From NCBI RefSeq assembly GCF_008065135.1, contig NZ_CP042914.1:3286001-3350000 (forward strand): a stretch of 64,000 bases of DNA, given 5' to 3'. Below are positions 52,995-62,203 of the stretch, piece after piece. The first letter of the stretch is position 1. The number at the start of each line of letters is the position of its first letter. A program made the translations under genes and the position numbers. Below the pieces are notes generated by a model. That model was given only the letters and a program-made list of their open reading frames with translations. It searched no databases and was not told the origin of the DNA. The stretch comes from Roseimaritima ulvae. Lineage in GTDB: Bacteria > Planctomycetota > Planctomycetia > Pirellulales > Pirellulaceae.

Positions 52995-55900
52995 TTAGAT
53001 GTCGGACCCCGACAATGCGGGAATTTTATCGACCAAGACGCGAATCCCATCATTGATCGAAGTCAGCAACCGGTTCGACTCTTTCCCTTCGGTGCCATCG
53101 TTTTGAAGTGCAGGCACTACTTCCGTATGGATGGTGACCTCCCGCCTGGGAGGTTGTCGCATCGGTTGGTTAACTTTGGCCTCTCGGGCAGCTTGCTGGC
53201 GCTCGAGTAGAAGTTGCTGGCGGCGGGCAGCCACCGACCGGACCATCTCTGCCGAACCGAATTTCACTGCGTCGATGCCATCAACCGTTCCCAGAGTGAG
53301 CGGTTTTTCAAACTCTTCTCGCACCTGTTTCATCAGCTTCATTGCATCCACCATCGTGACCATGCCGCGTTGCAGCCAACCACGGATCTCCTGAATCTTT
53401 TCGGCGCGTTTTTCTTCAGGTGTTTTTGTCGATTCCAAAGCCTGTTGGATGCGGGCCCGCTCAGCTTCCTCTTTCCTAAGCTTCGCGAGTTCCGCTTGCA
53501 ATTTCTTGACCTGAGCGATTTCCTCGGTACTTGCACCGAGAGCCATCATGCGATGAATACGCTTTTGTTCGGCACTCATGCCGTAGGTGGCGACTTCCTC
53601 CTTCATCGTGTCGATCAGTTTTTTTGTCTGTTCGACGCGATCCCGAGCTGCGTTGGCTTGATCGTCCCTCGCTTTTGCGACGGCCTCAGCAGCCGTCTCG
53701 GCAGCTTCACGCTCTGCCGCCAATCGTGAAAGCTCCTTCTGTGCAGCTTGGTCGGCCTCGTCCGGTCCGTTGACTCCCTGGGCTGAGTCCAGCGGTTCAC
53801 GCATCCGACGAAGTGACTCCAGGTATTTTTCGCCGGCTGATTGGGGTGCCATAAACTTTTCGCTCAGCCCGTCGATGATGGTGTCCGTTTCATCCAGAAA
53901 CGCTTTGTTTTCTCGTTTGAATTCCTCAATTTCGCCAAGGACGGCCAACCGGGTCTGTCCGCTGACTAATCCCAGCGAATAGAGCCAATCATGAACGTAC
54001 GCCTTCCCCACAAGAATCATCATGTTGACCGAAGCAAGCGGATTCATAAGTGCCTTCACACCCAGCGACGCCAGATCCCAGCCCATCCCGAAGACTTCCA
54101 GTAGATCCAAGGTCTTTGCAAAGGCAGTGTTCAGCATACCCACTTCCTCTTTCGTGCCCGCCATAGAATCAATAAACGGCGCCGCCAGCTCGCTGGCCCC
54201 ATCGGAAAATAGTGACCAGCTGGCCTTCAACCGTTCCAACGCGGCCGTCAGTGCCGGGATCTGCTTGTCCGCAACTTCCTGGGTGGCGTTTCCCGCGCTC
54301 CGCAGCTCTTCCTCGTATTTGCGAATCTGATCACTCGTACCGATCAACTGAGTGGTGAACGCCATCGACTTGTCACTGAAGCCGAGTTCGAGCAGCAATT
54401 CCTTCTTGGCCTGGTCGGACAGTCCCACCATGCGTTTTTCAAGATCCGTGATGATGTCAGCTAGTTTTCGCATCTCCCCGCCGGCATCGAACACTGCGAC
54501 TTTGTTTTTTGCCCAGGCGTCAGCGTTCTTAATCGCCTGCGTCTGCAGGTCGCGAAGTACGATTGCGATCGCGGTACCGGCCACCTGGGCTTTCAAACCT
54601 TGGTCAGCGTAAACGGCCAGAACGGACACCATTTCCTCGATGTCTTTGCCAACCAGTCGCGCTGCGGGGCCGGCCTTGTTGGTCAATGCCAAGCTGAATT
54701 CTTCAACGGATGCATTCGCCAACTGGGCCCCACGAACCAGCACATCCGTCACTCGGGCCAGACCGGCCAAGTTCTTCGTGGCATCGTCCGAACGCAAACC
54801 GAGAGCTGATTGAGCGTCCGTCGCCAGATCCGTTGCCTGGGCCAAGTCAAACATCCCGGCTTGAGCGAATTTCGCCACCTGCGGCATCGCCTTCAGCGCA
54901 CCGGCCGCATCCATTCCCGCTGAGAACAAGTAGTAATAGGCTTGCCCAGCCTCGGCGGTGGAGAATTTAGTTTGGTAGGCCACCTGACGGGCCGTCAGCT
55001 CCATCTCTTTGCGGATCTGGGGGCTGACATCCTTGGTGATCGCTAGACTGCTGGCCATGGACTGTTCAAACGCTTCGTTGGTCGTGATCAGGCTGCGGGT
55101 CGCCATCACGGCACCGAAGATCCCCACGCTGTACCCGGCAAACGACAACGGAGGCATCCGCATTCCCAACATCGCCCGGCCCGTCCGCCGCAACATCGAT
55201 TCCGTTCGCGGCAGCATCGCGTTCAACTCACGAACGCGGCGGTTGTAGTTTCCCTGCGACAGATAGCCTCGCCGCAGCATTTCGTTCAGCTTTCGCAGCT
55301 CCGCAATGTGACGTGCTTCGGCACTGACCATACGGCTGGTGATTGCGGCCGCCTCCTGTTGAAGCTTTCTCCGCCGTTCTTCCTCGCGTCGCACGGCGGG
55401 CAGTTCACGTTTCAGTTGTTGCAGATGGCGAAGGTACTGCTGCCGAGTGATGTCGCCGCGTTTTAGTGCCGACCGTGCCTCTAAAACGTTTTTCCGGTAC
55501 CGCTCCGTCGCGGTCGTGACGCCGTGGATAATTTGGCGAGCGGCCAACAACTGTTTGTTTCTCGCCGCCTCGGCAGCGATCACCGACGGCATCTGTGCCA
55601 CCAGTTCCTTGCGGTAGCGGTTGTATTCGGCTTGCGTCAACGTGCCAGCCTTCAGCGCTTCGCGAGCCTCCTTGGCTTCGCGTGCCAGTTTTCGTTCCGT
55701 GGTCATCGTCTTTTCACGGATCGAAGCGGCCTTTTGTTCGGCCTTGATCGTCGCCTCCCGGGCCGCCACATTTTTGGGTTGCTCGGCGTACAATGCCGCC
55801 TCGGCTCGGCGGTACGTTTCCACGCTGATCGTGTTTTTGTTGAGCAAGCTCCGCAGCTGACTCAGTTGCTCGCCGAATTTCTCTTGCGGCGTGGTCATCT

Positions 55901-56009
55901 GCTCGGTGACCTTGCGAGCGGCAGCCAACTCCCGGCGCGTGACGGTCAAACCCTCGGTAAATTTGCGAGGGTCGGCGACCAGTTTCCAAACGGTGGGGCC
56001 GATGGCCAT
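52995..56009 (-). CDS. Tail tape measure protein, TP901 type
   Basis: 1004 residues. It sets tail length. Long charged coiled coil at about 20-280 (EELRSAGNATQEVADKQIPA later), then the TP901 core with EQSMASSLAITKDVS, ARQVAYQTKFSTAEAGQAYY and NLAGLARVTDVLVRGAQLAN, a hydrophobic part (GMGWDLASLGVKALMNP), and a second coiled coil at the end. It is directly downstream of the tail-assembly chaperone genes, the expected order. Confidence 0.93.
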   Translation of the reverse strand: MAIGPTVWKLVADPRKFTEGLTVTRRELAAARKVTEQMTTPQEKFGEQLSQLRSLLNKNTISVETYRRAEAALYAEQPKNVAAREATIKAEQKAASIREKTMTTERKLAREAKEAREALKAGTLTQAEYNRYRKELVAQMPSVIAAEAARNKQLLAARQIIHGVTTATERYRKNVLEARSALKRGDITRQQYLRHLQQLKRELPAVRREEERRRKLQQEAAAITSRMVSAEARHIAELRKLNEMLRRGYLSQGNYNRRVRELNAMLPRTESMLRRTGRAMLGMRMPPLSFAGYSVGIFGAVMATRSLITTNEAFEQSMASSLAITKDVSPQIRKEMELTARQVAYQTKFSTAEAGQAYYYLFSAGMDAAGALKAMPQVAKFAQAGMFDLAQATDLATDAQSALGLRSDDATKNLAGLARVTDVLVRGAQLANASVEEFSLALTNKAGPAARLVGKDIEEMVSVLAVYADQGLKAQVAGTAIAIVLRDLQTQAIKNADAWAKNKVAVFDAGGEMRKLADIITDLEKRMVGLSDQAKKELLLELGFSDKSMAFTTQLIGTSDQIRKYEEELRSAGNATQEVADKQIPALTAALERLKASWSLFSDGASELAAPFIDSMAGTKEEVGMLNTAFAKTLDLLEVFGMGWDLASLGVKALMNPLASVNMMILVGKAYVHDWLYSLGLVSGQTRLAVLGEIEEFKRENKAFLDETDTIIDGLSEKFMAPQSAGEKYLESLRRMREPLDSAQGVNGPDEADQAAQKELSRLAAEREAAETAAEAVAKARDDQANAARDRVEQTKKLIDTMKEEVATYGMSAEQKRIHRMMALGASTEEIAQVKKLQAELAKLRKEEAERARIQQALESTKTPEEKRAEKIQEIRGWLQRGMVTMVDAMKLMKQVREEFEKPLTLGTVDGIDAVKFGSAEMVRSVAARRQQLLLERQQAAREAKVNQPMRQPPRREVTIHTEVVPALQNDGTEGKESNRLLTSINDGIRVLVDKIPALSGSDI

Positions 56010-56019
56010 CGATCAATCC

Positions 56020-56819
56020 TTACGCGTGGTTGTGACGCATCGTCTGCATCTGCTGTTCGGCTGTTTGCTGCCGCTCGCGTCGCTCAAAGGCAAACCGTGC
56101 CATGCACTTTTCGGGGTGCTTGAACATTTCCTCAGGAATTTTCACTCCCATTAGCATGCCCAACACCATCACGGCATTGTGCACAGCGGCTTCGATTCTG
56201 GCGGTTTCGGCATTGGAGGCGTCGCCCCAGCCCTCGATCTGGGCCAGAGCCACCAATCGCCGCAGGCCGTCCTCCCCCAACGAGTTCTCCAGCTCTTCCG
56301 GCGATCGCCCCGACTGCGCGACCACGCGCCAGAGGGCGCGCTCGTCGGGGTGCCGGATTAGTTTTTTACTTCGTCCTCGGGGTCCACCGGATCGGGGGCA
56401 CCGGCGGCAGCCGCGTTCCCGTTCAACCGGTTCGCGGCAGATTCCAGGCATTCCATCCGCCGAGAACCGAACGAATTGAAGGCGCCGGCCAACACATCCT
56501 TGTCGCTGTACATCCGCCGGCCGGCTTCGTCTCGCAGCGACCGCGCCACCAACAACTCGGTGGCGAACAGCAGCACATTGGGATCCAGCTCACCATCCTT
56601 CTTCCGCATCGCCCGACGATAAGCCCGCAACTCATGCACGGACAATTCATGCATCGTCACCTTGATGCGACCACAGGGCAGCGTCACCATTTCACGTCCC
56701 AACGTCTCCTGTTGGTCCAGCAAAGCTCGGGTGCCCATCAGCGGATCATTGGTGTCGCCATGAACCAAAGAAGGTTTGGGGTGTACGCTGGCAAATTCTT
56801 CTTTCGCGATCGAACTCAT
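56020..56819 (-). CDS. Tail assembly chaperone G-GT fusion made by -1 frameshift
   Basis: The G frame (56819-56358) ends in VKN and a stop; slippage at A-AAA-AAC (56367-56361) shifts into the frame that ends at 56020, giving about 266 residues (153 from G and 113 from T). T-part residues after the shift are LIRHPDERALWRVV. This G/GT arrangement directly before the tape measure gene is nearly universal in siphoviruses, where it builds the tape measure scaffold. The T frame has no good start of its own. Confidence 0.82.
56358..56819 (-). CDS. Tail assembly chaperone G
   Basis: 153 residues. Contains MHELSVHELRAYRRAMRKKD and a helix region LLFATELLVARSLRDEAGRR; no other domain. It is the unshifted product of the G/GT pair and ends at a slippery site. 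It lies two genes downstream of the tail tube gene. Confidence 0.75.
   Translation of the reverse strand: MSSIAKEEFASVHPKPSLVHGDTNDPLMGTRALLDQQETLGREMVTLPCGRIKVTMHELSVHELRAYRRAMRKKDGELDPNVLLFATELLVARSLRDEAGRRMYSDKDVLAGAFNSFGSRRMECLESAANRLNGNAAAAGAPDPVDPEDEVKN
56361..56367 (-). other. Slippery heptamer for -1 frameshifting
   Basis: A-AAA-AAC in phase with the G frame (GTA AAA AAC), directly before its TAA stop codon. This is a strong -1 slip sequence. The next frame continues without interruption into the T part. Confidence 0.8.
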
Positions 56820-56849
56820 AAATCACCTCAAAACAGTAAAGGAAGGCAT

Positions 56850-56910
56850 GGTCGCACTTCGCTCCGCGAAATTAGCGAGTCTCGTTACTTTCGCGGAGCG
56901 GAAGACGACC
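56850..56910. repeat. Inverted repeat matching the ends of the dispersed repeat
   Basis: Arms GGTCGCACTTCGCTCCGCGAA and its near complement at 56890-56910 flank a 19-base centre. They resemble the outer end of the element at 19916 (GGTCGTCGTTCGCTCCGCG). This lies in the phage structural operon between two genes, and the hairpin has no T-tract. Confidence 0.6.
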
Positions 56911-56915
56911 TAGGA

Positions 56916-57398
56916 CTAGTACTCGTCGGATTCATCCGGATCGCCAAGCGTCGCAGCCGCTTGAGCCCCCAGCTCGTCACCGGTTGCATCTTCGGGATCG
57001 GCGGCCTCCAGCGTGCTTTCCGCTTCGCTGGTCGGCGTGTTCAATTCAGCCGACTCGGGAAACATGACGGGGAAGAAGACGCGGCGGTTCTGGGCGCCTG
57101 CGCCGTCCCGCTTAAGCATTTCCCGCTGAACGTGGCGAGCGACCTCGACCCGGACGTTGGGCGGTAGGTCCATAATTTCCGCAGTGAAGTTGATGGCCTC
57201 CCGGCGGTGGCGAGTGCCCACAAAGCCGACTCGCATTCGGTCGGCTTCGTGGGGATTGTCCCGCATCATTTGACTGGTCAAGTAAATGCACAGCTGGGGA
57301 ATGGCCTGGGCGACGACACCAAGACGCGTTTGGCGGTTGGCCACATGCGGTGCCAGTTCGATTTCGATCGAGGCGGTTTTTTCGTTCACGTTCGACAT
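56916..57398 (-). CDS. Prophage structural-region protein, unknown
   Basis: 160 residues, beta-rich N-terminus and acidic C-terminus (ESTLEAADPEDATGDELGA). It lies between tail tube and chaperone genes, so it may be a second tail protein. No family recognised. Confidence 0.6.
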   Translation of the reverse strand: MSNVNEKTASIEIELAPHVANRQTRLGVVAQAIPQLCIYLTSQMMRDNPHEADRMRVGFVGTRHRREAINFTAEIMDLPPNVRVEVARHVQREMLKRDGAGAQNRRVFFPVMFPESAELNTPTSEAESTLEAADPEDATGDELGAQAAATLGDPDESDEY

Positions 57399-57466
57399 GG
57401 GATCTTTGATTGGAGTGATGGGGGTGTTGTAGACAAGGACAATGGCAGACAGCGGTAGCGAGCGTG

Positions 57467-57877
57467 CTACGAGGCCGCCGGTTCGGTGTGGACGATTGGC
57501 GTCTCACCATCGAACTGGAAAACAATCTCTTTTGTCTCGAGGGCTTCGCTCTCGGCGTTGAACTCGGGCGATTGCACGTCCACCACGAAACCGCTGCCCA
57601 CCCAGGTTTCCCCCGTTGCCATGCCCTCGGGCGTTGCCGCCGTCAGCGTCAGCGTTTGCGATTCCCCTTTGGTCGGTTCGGTGCCGTCGTTGAAAATCGT
57701 GATCGTGATCGATTGCGGATCTTCGAGCTTGCCGGGCTTCTTCTTGCGCTGGCCCGTCGTGCTGGTGGCCGTCGAATCCAGGACGGGAATCGGCCGCGGA
57801 ATTCGCGGGATGTTTTTCACTTCGAAACTGCCGCCGCCGCTCAGGGTCAGCGTGGCGCCTTGGGTCGATTGCGACAT
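57467..57877 (-). CDS. Major tail (tube) protein, probable
   Basis: 136 residues, beta-rich: ATLTLSGGGSFEVKNIPRI, then ITITIFNDGTEPTKGESQ and GSGFVVDVQSPEFN. Position after the tail terminator and before the chaperones is that of the tail tube gene, and the length and strand pattern fit. Not proven by a motif. Confidence 0.65.
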   Translation of the reverse strand: MSQSTQGATLTLSGGGSFEVKNIPRIPRPIPVLDSTATSTTGQRKKKPGKLEDPQSITITIFNDGTEPTKGESQTLTLTAATPEGMATGETWVGSGFVVDVQSPEFNAESEALETKEIVFQFDGETPIVHTEPAAS

Positions 57878-57920
57878 TGGGGGTTCTCCTCACAAACGGT
57901 ACAAAAATGAAAGTTGTCGG

Positions 57921-58382
57921 TTACTCCGCCACCTGGGCGGCATGCGTCAGGCGAACGGCCAGCAAACACCAGAACCGGCGACTGGCATCGATGCCCTCCT
58001 TTGGCGAATCGGCCCCCGAATCCACCGCAAACCCGTTGCAGCGATCGACCCAGGTGCCGGCATCTTCGCTGACGGTCGCACGCATGCGACCGCGGCGGAA
58101 CTGTTTGAATGCCTCGCGCACATGCAACGCCAGGTGGTTCGCGTTGCCCGGCGTATCGCTGTAACAGTAGATCTGCAGAATCGAATTTTCGCGGTCCGTC
58201 TGGCCGACTAGGTGATCGATCGACTCGTTACTGCCGACCGTCAGCCGCAGGTAGGGCGTGTCCACGCCGCCTTTAACCTGCTCCCAGAACACGGCCGCAT
58301 CGTCGCCCGTGCCCAGCTGCGGCGTCAGCAGCGGATTGGTGGCCAGCCATTTGATCAGGTCGCCATCTTCGCCGTAGAACAT
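57921..58382 (-). CDS. Tail terminator-like protein (DUF3168 type)
   Basis: 153 residues from ATG 58382, which overlaps the previous stop codon as TGATG; the in-frame TTG one codon upstream is less likely. DLIKWLATNPLLTP, YLRLTVGSNESIDH and a helix with HVREAFKQFR fit the tail completion family that caps the tail tube. Its place between gp10-like and tail tube genes agrees. Confidence 0.7.
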   Translation of the reverse strand: MFYGEDGDLIKWLATNPLLTPQLGTGDDAAVFWEQVKGGVDTPYLRLTVGSNESIDHLVGQTDRENSILQIYCYSDTPGNANHLALHVREAFKQFRRGRMRATVSEDAGTWVDRCNGFAVDSGADSPKEGIDASRRFWCLLAVRLTHAAQVAE

Positions 58383-58837
58383 CAAGCCACCTTCTGCTGT
58401 ACGCGGGACTCGACAAACCGCACGACGTGCAAGTTCACTTCCGCTTCGGTTTGTTCAACGGACTTGGCCAAGTACTTCTTGGCTTCGCTGATCTTGCCCG
58501 TATCGACGCCGCGGATCACGATTCGGTGGCCATCTTCAGGAAGATGGCCGTGGGCTCCCTCGGGCCAGCGGTACCCGATCATCCCCACCACGATTCCACT
58601 GGGATAGGTTTTCACCCTGATCTGCACCGCATCACGCAACGGAGCCAATCCCGGCTTGTCGCCTGGGTAACCAGGTTTCGGCAGGATCGCTTTCGCCACG
58701 CGTCGCGTGATGGTCAGCCCCGAGCGAAGGGATCGGGAAAGCAAGCTTTGCCGCACTTCGATTTCTACTTCGGCGAGCAGCTTGTCGATCTCCTCGATCG
58801 TCGTACCCGTCAACTGTACGAATTGTGTTGCACTCAT
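58382..58837 (-). CDS. HK97 gp10-like head-tail protein
   Basis: 151 residues from ATG 58837. A helical N-terminal half (IDKLLAEVEIEVRQSLLSRS) and a beta C-terminal half with RVKTYPSGIVVGMIGYRW and PEDGHRIVIRG fit the HK97 gp10 family. The gene overlaps both neighbours. Confidence 0.72.
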   Translation of the reverse strand: MSATQFVQLTGTTIEEIDKLLAEVEIEVRQSLLSRSLRSGLTITRRVAKAILPKPGYPGDKPGLAPLRDAVQIRVKTYPSGIVVGMIGYRWPEGAHGHLPEDGHRIVIRGVDTGKISEAKKYLAKSVEQTEAEVNLHVVRFVESRVQQKVA

Positions 58838-59184
58838 CGGCCGGCCTCCAGCTCTTTGCAACCGATCAGCAGCTGCGGGGGACTCGCCGGTTCTTCCACT
58901 GGCTGTACCCGAACAATGTCCAGGGTTTGCCCAGCCAATAGCCCGCCGTCAGCACGGACGCGCATGTTTGCGAGGATGCGAACGTCGCGCGGGTAGTTGA
59001 TCTGCACCACGTATTGCACGTCGGCTTCCATCTGGAAGCCGCGTAGCTTTTCCGTGCCGCGGGAATTCGCCGTCACGCTAGCCGGCACGTTTTGCAGTAC
59101 CTCACGCGTAAATTCCGGTTGTGGGGCTCGTCTCGCACTTCCATCGGCCAGGATCGTGACACGATCACGTTTTGCTTGAGTCAT
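58834..59184 (-). CDS. Head closure/head-tail adaptor protein
   Basis: 116 residues from ATG 59184 (ATGA overlap with the connector gene). The pattern VTILADGSA, YVVQINYPRDVRILANMRVR and LDIVRVQPVEE fits the small beta-barrel head-closure family (SPP1 gp16 type). It overlaps the gp10-like gene by four bases. Confidence 0.7.
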   Translation of the reverse strand: MTQAKRDRVTILADGSARRAPQPEFTREVLQNVPASVTANSRGTEKLRGFQMEADVQYVVQINYPRDVRILANMRVRADGGLLAGQTLDIVRVQPVEEPASPPQLLIGCKELEAGR

Positions 59185-59804
59185 CGTGCCCTCTCCACCC
59201 ACCCTGCGGTACGGCACATCCGATGCAGGGAATTGGCTTGTTTCTTGTCCATGTCGCGGGCTGCGAACGCGTCGCGGTGATTCCACCAATATGTGGAAAG
59301 CGACAGAACGGCTTGGGACCACAAAGCCGTGCATTTGCGCGGCGCATAGCCGGTTGTGTAGTCCACCCAGAAACTGGCGGGTTCCCCCGAGACGGCGGGC
59401 CAGCCCGTGGCAAGTGAGGGAATCAACCGGCCAGGATGGCTGTTGCGGTCGATTCGCCATGTCTCCGCGTCGGCTACCACCTCGTCACCGCTGGGCGTCA
59501 AGTACGTCACCGCCTCGACACTCTCCAGCGGCCAACGAAGCTCCAACCAACGCCGGCCCGCTGGCCCGCCGTCCAACGTCAGCCGGCGCGTCTGCCGCGT
59601 CAGCGCGACATCGCAGCGGCCTTCCACAAACTCAGTCGCCGCAGGCAGCACGCCCAGCTCATCAGATTCCAGCATCCCATCGTCAGCATCGTGATGCACT
59701 TGCGCGTGCAACTTCAGCTGATCCAACGCAACAGGCCAAACGATCCGGCCATTTTCGCCGAGCCGTTCGACCAATCGGTCACTGATGCGGTTTGCTTCTG
59801 ACAC
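59181..59804 (-). CDS. Head-tail connector protein (gp6/gp8 type)
   Basis: 207 residues from GTG 59804. LDQLKLHAQVHHDADDGML opens the helical part; the middle has LELRWPLESVEAVTYLTP and a C-terminal helical bundle (LSTYWWNHRDAFA). This matches the family of small connector proteins (phiE125 gp8-like) that bind the portal. It follows the capsid gene by one small gene. Confidence 0.75.
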   Translation of the reverse strand: MSEANRISDRLVERLGENGRIVWPVALDQLKLHAQVHHDADDGMLESDELGVLPAATEFVEGRCDVALTRQTRRLTLDGGPAGRRWLELRWPLESVEAVTYLTPSGDEVVADAETWRIDRNSHPGRLIPSLATGWPAVSGEPASFWVDYTTGYAPRKCTALWSQAVLSLSTYWWNHRDAFAARDMDKKQANSLHRMCRTAGWVERAR

Positions 59805-59855
59805 GGTGTTGGTGACTACCTTTCTTCTTTTCCGCGGCGGTGCGCGGCCTGGCGA

Positions 59856-60083
59856 CTACTTGGTTTCCGGACCGCCGGCTTTCACTTCGGCCGGAGTCAG
59901 CACGCGGGCGATCTTCTGTTTGACCAGGTTCTCCGCCGTCTCAGCGGGGAACCCAGCCACTTCGCCCGCGTTGTAAGGCGGCGACTTCTTCAGGAACACA
60001 ATCGGGACCTTATCGAGCTTGACCTCGACGGTGCTCCGCTGGGCGACCGGCGGCGGCCCAGCTTCGGTTTTCTTTTCTGCCAT
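59856..60083 (-). CDS. Small prophage protein between capsid and connector
   Basis: 75 residues from ATG 60083, with GGAG nine bases upstream. Lys/Pro-rich, with VEVKLDKVPIVFLKKSPPY and VKQKIARVLTPAE. It may be a capsid decoration or assembly protein; no family recognised. Confidence 0.6.
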   Translation of the reverse strand: MAEKKTEAGPPPVAQRSTVEVKLDKVPIVFLKKSPPYNAGEVAGFPAETAENLVKQKIARVLTPAEVKAGGPETK

Positions 60084-60115
60084 GGGGAACTCCAAATCGG
60101 AAAGTAAAAAATCAG

Positions 60116-60140
60116 ACGTAGCCTAGGCTTCCAGCCTGGG
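60116..60140 (+). repeat. 25-nt dispersed repeat, second copy at 11076
   Basis: The same 25-base sequence with a CCTAGG centre as at 11076-11100, in the opposite orientation. It lies between the capsid gene and the small gene 59856-60083. Confidence 0.8.
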
Positions 60141-60171
60141 ACCCTTATTCGCTGCGCTCCACCGACCGTGA

Positions 60172-61617
60172 CTAGCTGCCCCAGGTCACCCCGGTCATAA
60201 CGGCGATCGATTCCGGATAGCGGGTGTTAAAATCGTGCTCAGCGATGACGCGGATAACCGTTTCGTCATTGCTGAACGCCGACTGCATATCGACGCCATC
60301 CCAATAGGCGGCTTCGCTGGAAGCTTCCATCCGGAACCGCGGATCTTCGGCGATCACCTGGTCCTCTGCATTCAGGAAGTAGATCTCCGATTCGTCCGTA
60401 CCCACGCCCAGGTTCGCTGGCACCATCGTGGTCTTGAAGGCCGGAAAACCCTTCAGCCGGTTCTGAGACAGTTCGGGATAAACAAAATTCCCGTTGCCAT
60501 CGCGAAGCGAAGCTAGAAACGCCCACGTCCGCGGGTTCATCAACCAGCCGGGCGATGTGATGTCGACGTTCGCCATCTCGAGCGCCAGCACCAACGAAGT
60601 CAGAGCCGTTTCGATGTCCTGCAACGTCACGCCGCCCGGGGCCGCAATCACATTGGCCGGGGCGACCAGATACCGCAATCCCATCGGCGTATCGCTCGAC
60701 CCGTCGCTGCGAATGAACGCGCCGTTCTCCGCCTGAGCGATCGCGCGGAACAAGTCGTTCCGGATCAAGCCATCCGCCGCCGGCATGCTCCATGCCAGCA
60801 GGTCGTTCGTTACCGGCACAATCGCCGACAGTTTCTTCGCCGACCAGCTGACGCTGCCCGTGGTCATCCCGGTAACGCCAATCGGTCCGCGTTCACCGGT
60901 GTAGGTGGCCGTGGTCCCGCTATTGATCTTCGGCAGCTTCAGCTTGCCACTGATCAGCGGGCCGGTGGTGACGCCCATCTGGCGAATGGGGGTACGCGGC
61001 CGCAGGTTTTCGATCACCAGCGGCACATACGGATCGGGCAGCAACGCACCGCCTTTCGCGACGTCGCCGGCTTCCATCAGCCGAGCGTTCAGCTCGTCGC
61101 CGTGGTCATTCGCCAGCTCGATCATGTGGCTGCGGGTGCCGTTGCTGTTGGCGATGATGCGGATGAAGTTCGCCAAGCCGTGGCTCAGTTGAGCCTGGTT
61201 GGGCTCGGCGATCACGATGCGGCTTTCCGGCTCCGTGGTCCCCGGCTGCGGCTGGGCGCCGTGCGGCACGTGGCGGCCCGTCGACTGCTGCAGCCGTTCG
61301 GTTTGGGTATTGTGTTCGGTGCGGGAATCAAACCGTTGCAGCAGCTCGGCGAGCTTGTCGTTCTCTTTGCGGATTTCATCTGAGCGGATGCGAGCCAATT
61401 TTTCCTGATCGGCGATCTGGCCGGGCAGGTCATCGATTTCGGCTCGTTGTTCGGCGGAAAGTTTTTTCGGCTCCAGCTTGGACAGTTCGTCCAGCCGTTC
61501 GGTCAGCTTGTCCGACTCGGTGAACGCAGCTTCGCGTTCATCGGAAAGTTTGGCGATATGTCGCCGCAGGTCACCAATTTTCTCGGCCAACCCAGCGACT
61601 GCGATCGTAGCAGGCAT
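60172..61617 (-). CDS. HK97-type major capsid protein
   Basis: 481 residues from ATG 61617, with AGGAG 11 bases upstream. Residues 1-105 are a coiled coil (LRRHIAKLSDEREAAFTESD) of the scaffold kind that a prohead protease removes. The rest has HK97-fold strands, among them GGALLPDPYVPLVIENL, AKKLSAIVPVTNDLLAWS, TDTPMGLRYLVAP-like loop and WDGVDMQSAFSNDETVIRV at the end. No protease gene is found in the window, so processing would need one from outside or be absent. Confidence 0.88.
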   Translation of the reverse strand: MPATIAVAGLAEKIGDLRRHIAKLSDEREAAFTESDKLTERLDELSKLEPKKLSAEQRAEIDDLPGQIADQEKLARIRSDEIRKENDKLAELLQRFDSRTEHNTQTERLQQSTGRHVPHGAQPQPGTTEPESRIVIAEPNQAQLSHGLANFIRIIANSNGTRSHMIELANDHGDELNARLMEAGDVAKGGALLPDPYVPLVIENLRPRTPIRQMGVTTGPLISGKLKLPKINSGTTATYTGERGPIGVTGMTTGSVSWSAKKLSAIVPVTNDLLAWSMPAADGLIRNDLFRAIAQAENGAFIRSDGSSDTPMGLRYLVAPANVIAAPGGVTLQDIETALTSLVLALEMANVDITSPGWLMNPRTWAFLASLRDGNGNFVYPELSQNRLKGFPAFKTTMVPANLGVGTDESEIYFLNAEDQVIAEDPRFRMEASSEAAYWDGVDMQSAFSNDETVIRVIAEHDFNTRYPESIAVMTGVTWGS

Positions 61618-61674
61618 ACTTGAAGAAACTCCTAGGCCGGCAGCGTGGCGCAAGGAATTTCAGAGTCGCAGCCC

Positions 61675-61718
61675 AAAAAAAAACGGCTCGCCGAAACCAT
61701 GCATCCATCTCCAGCCGT
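61675..61718 (-). terminator. Terminator-like hairpin upstream of the capsid gene
   Basis: ACGGCT and AGCCGT pair over a long loop and are followed on the minus strand by nine T. It stands upstream of the capsid gene, so it could be an attenuator or the end of a gene to the right. Another stem (CCACCG-TCAGC, GCTGGCGGTGG) follows at about 61785-61813. Confidence 0.5.
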
Positions 61719-62203
61719 GTTTGGGGCAGTAAACACGTCCGAGGAAAGAGGCAAGCAAGGGCAAGCCGCATATCCAGTCACAGAACCACCGTCAGCAATG
61801 GCTGGCGGTGGTCTGTTTCAGTTAGTTTGTTCTACGCGACATACATGCGGAAAGTCAAGCGTCGACGCTCAGTAAATCGAACCAATCGCTCCTTCGTTTG
61901 GCTTTCGCATATATTGCTCGCAACTCTTAAATTTGGACTTTGGGTGGTGCTTTTGGAGGACTTTAGTTGCAACATGGCTATCGACTTGAATGCAACGAGC
62001 GATGTCGGAATACTTTGAGATCCAAAGCAAAACACACGAAGGTGAAAAGCAATATGCGCCTACCATCGCCGATATTCGCTTGTAATTGGTATTGCTATAT
62101 TGAGTTTTCTGAAGAAAAATTTTTGTCGTACCTACCGACTCAAGCCAAAACCAGAGATGCGACGCATGTCGCTTGGTACTTGATTTTATAGTTGGCCCCG
62201 AAT
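61719..62203. other. AT-rich gap to the right of the capsid gene
   Basis: About 480 bases with no credible gene and lower GC than the phage genes. In many siphophages the portal and protease genes stand here, but none is seen. A palindrome lies at about 61785-61813. Confidence 0.45.

Larger units (their letters stand above)
27057..61720. mobile_element. Siphovirus-type prophage integrated at tRNA-Ser, right end not found
   Basis: Left end at the tRNA 3' end, then integrase, excisionase, lysogeny cargo, terminase, and a leftward HK97-type head and tail operon that starts with the capsid gene. Portal, prohead protease, holin and a replication module were not recognised. No copy of the tRNA 3' end (GGGTTCGAGTCCCG) was seen to the right, so the right border is past 64000 or the element is truncated. 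The right limit given is just beyond the last gene of clear phage type; 62204-63927 could belong to it too. Confidence 0.75.
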
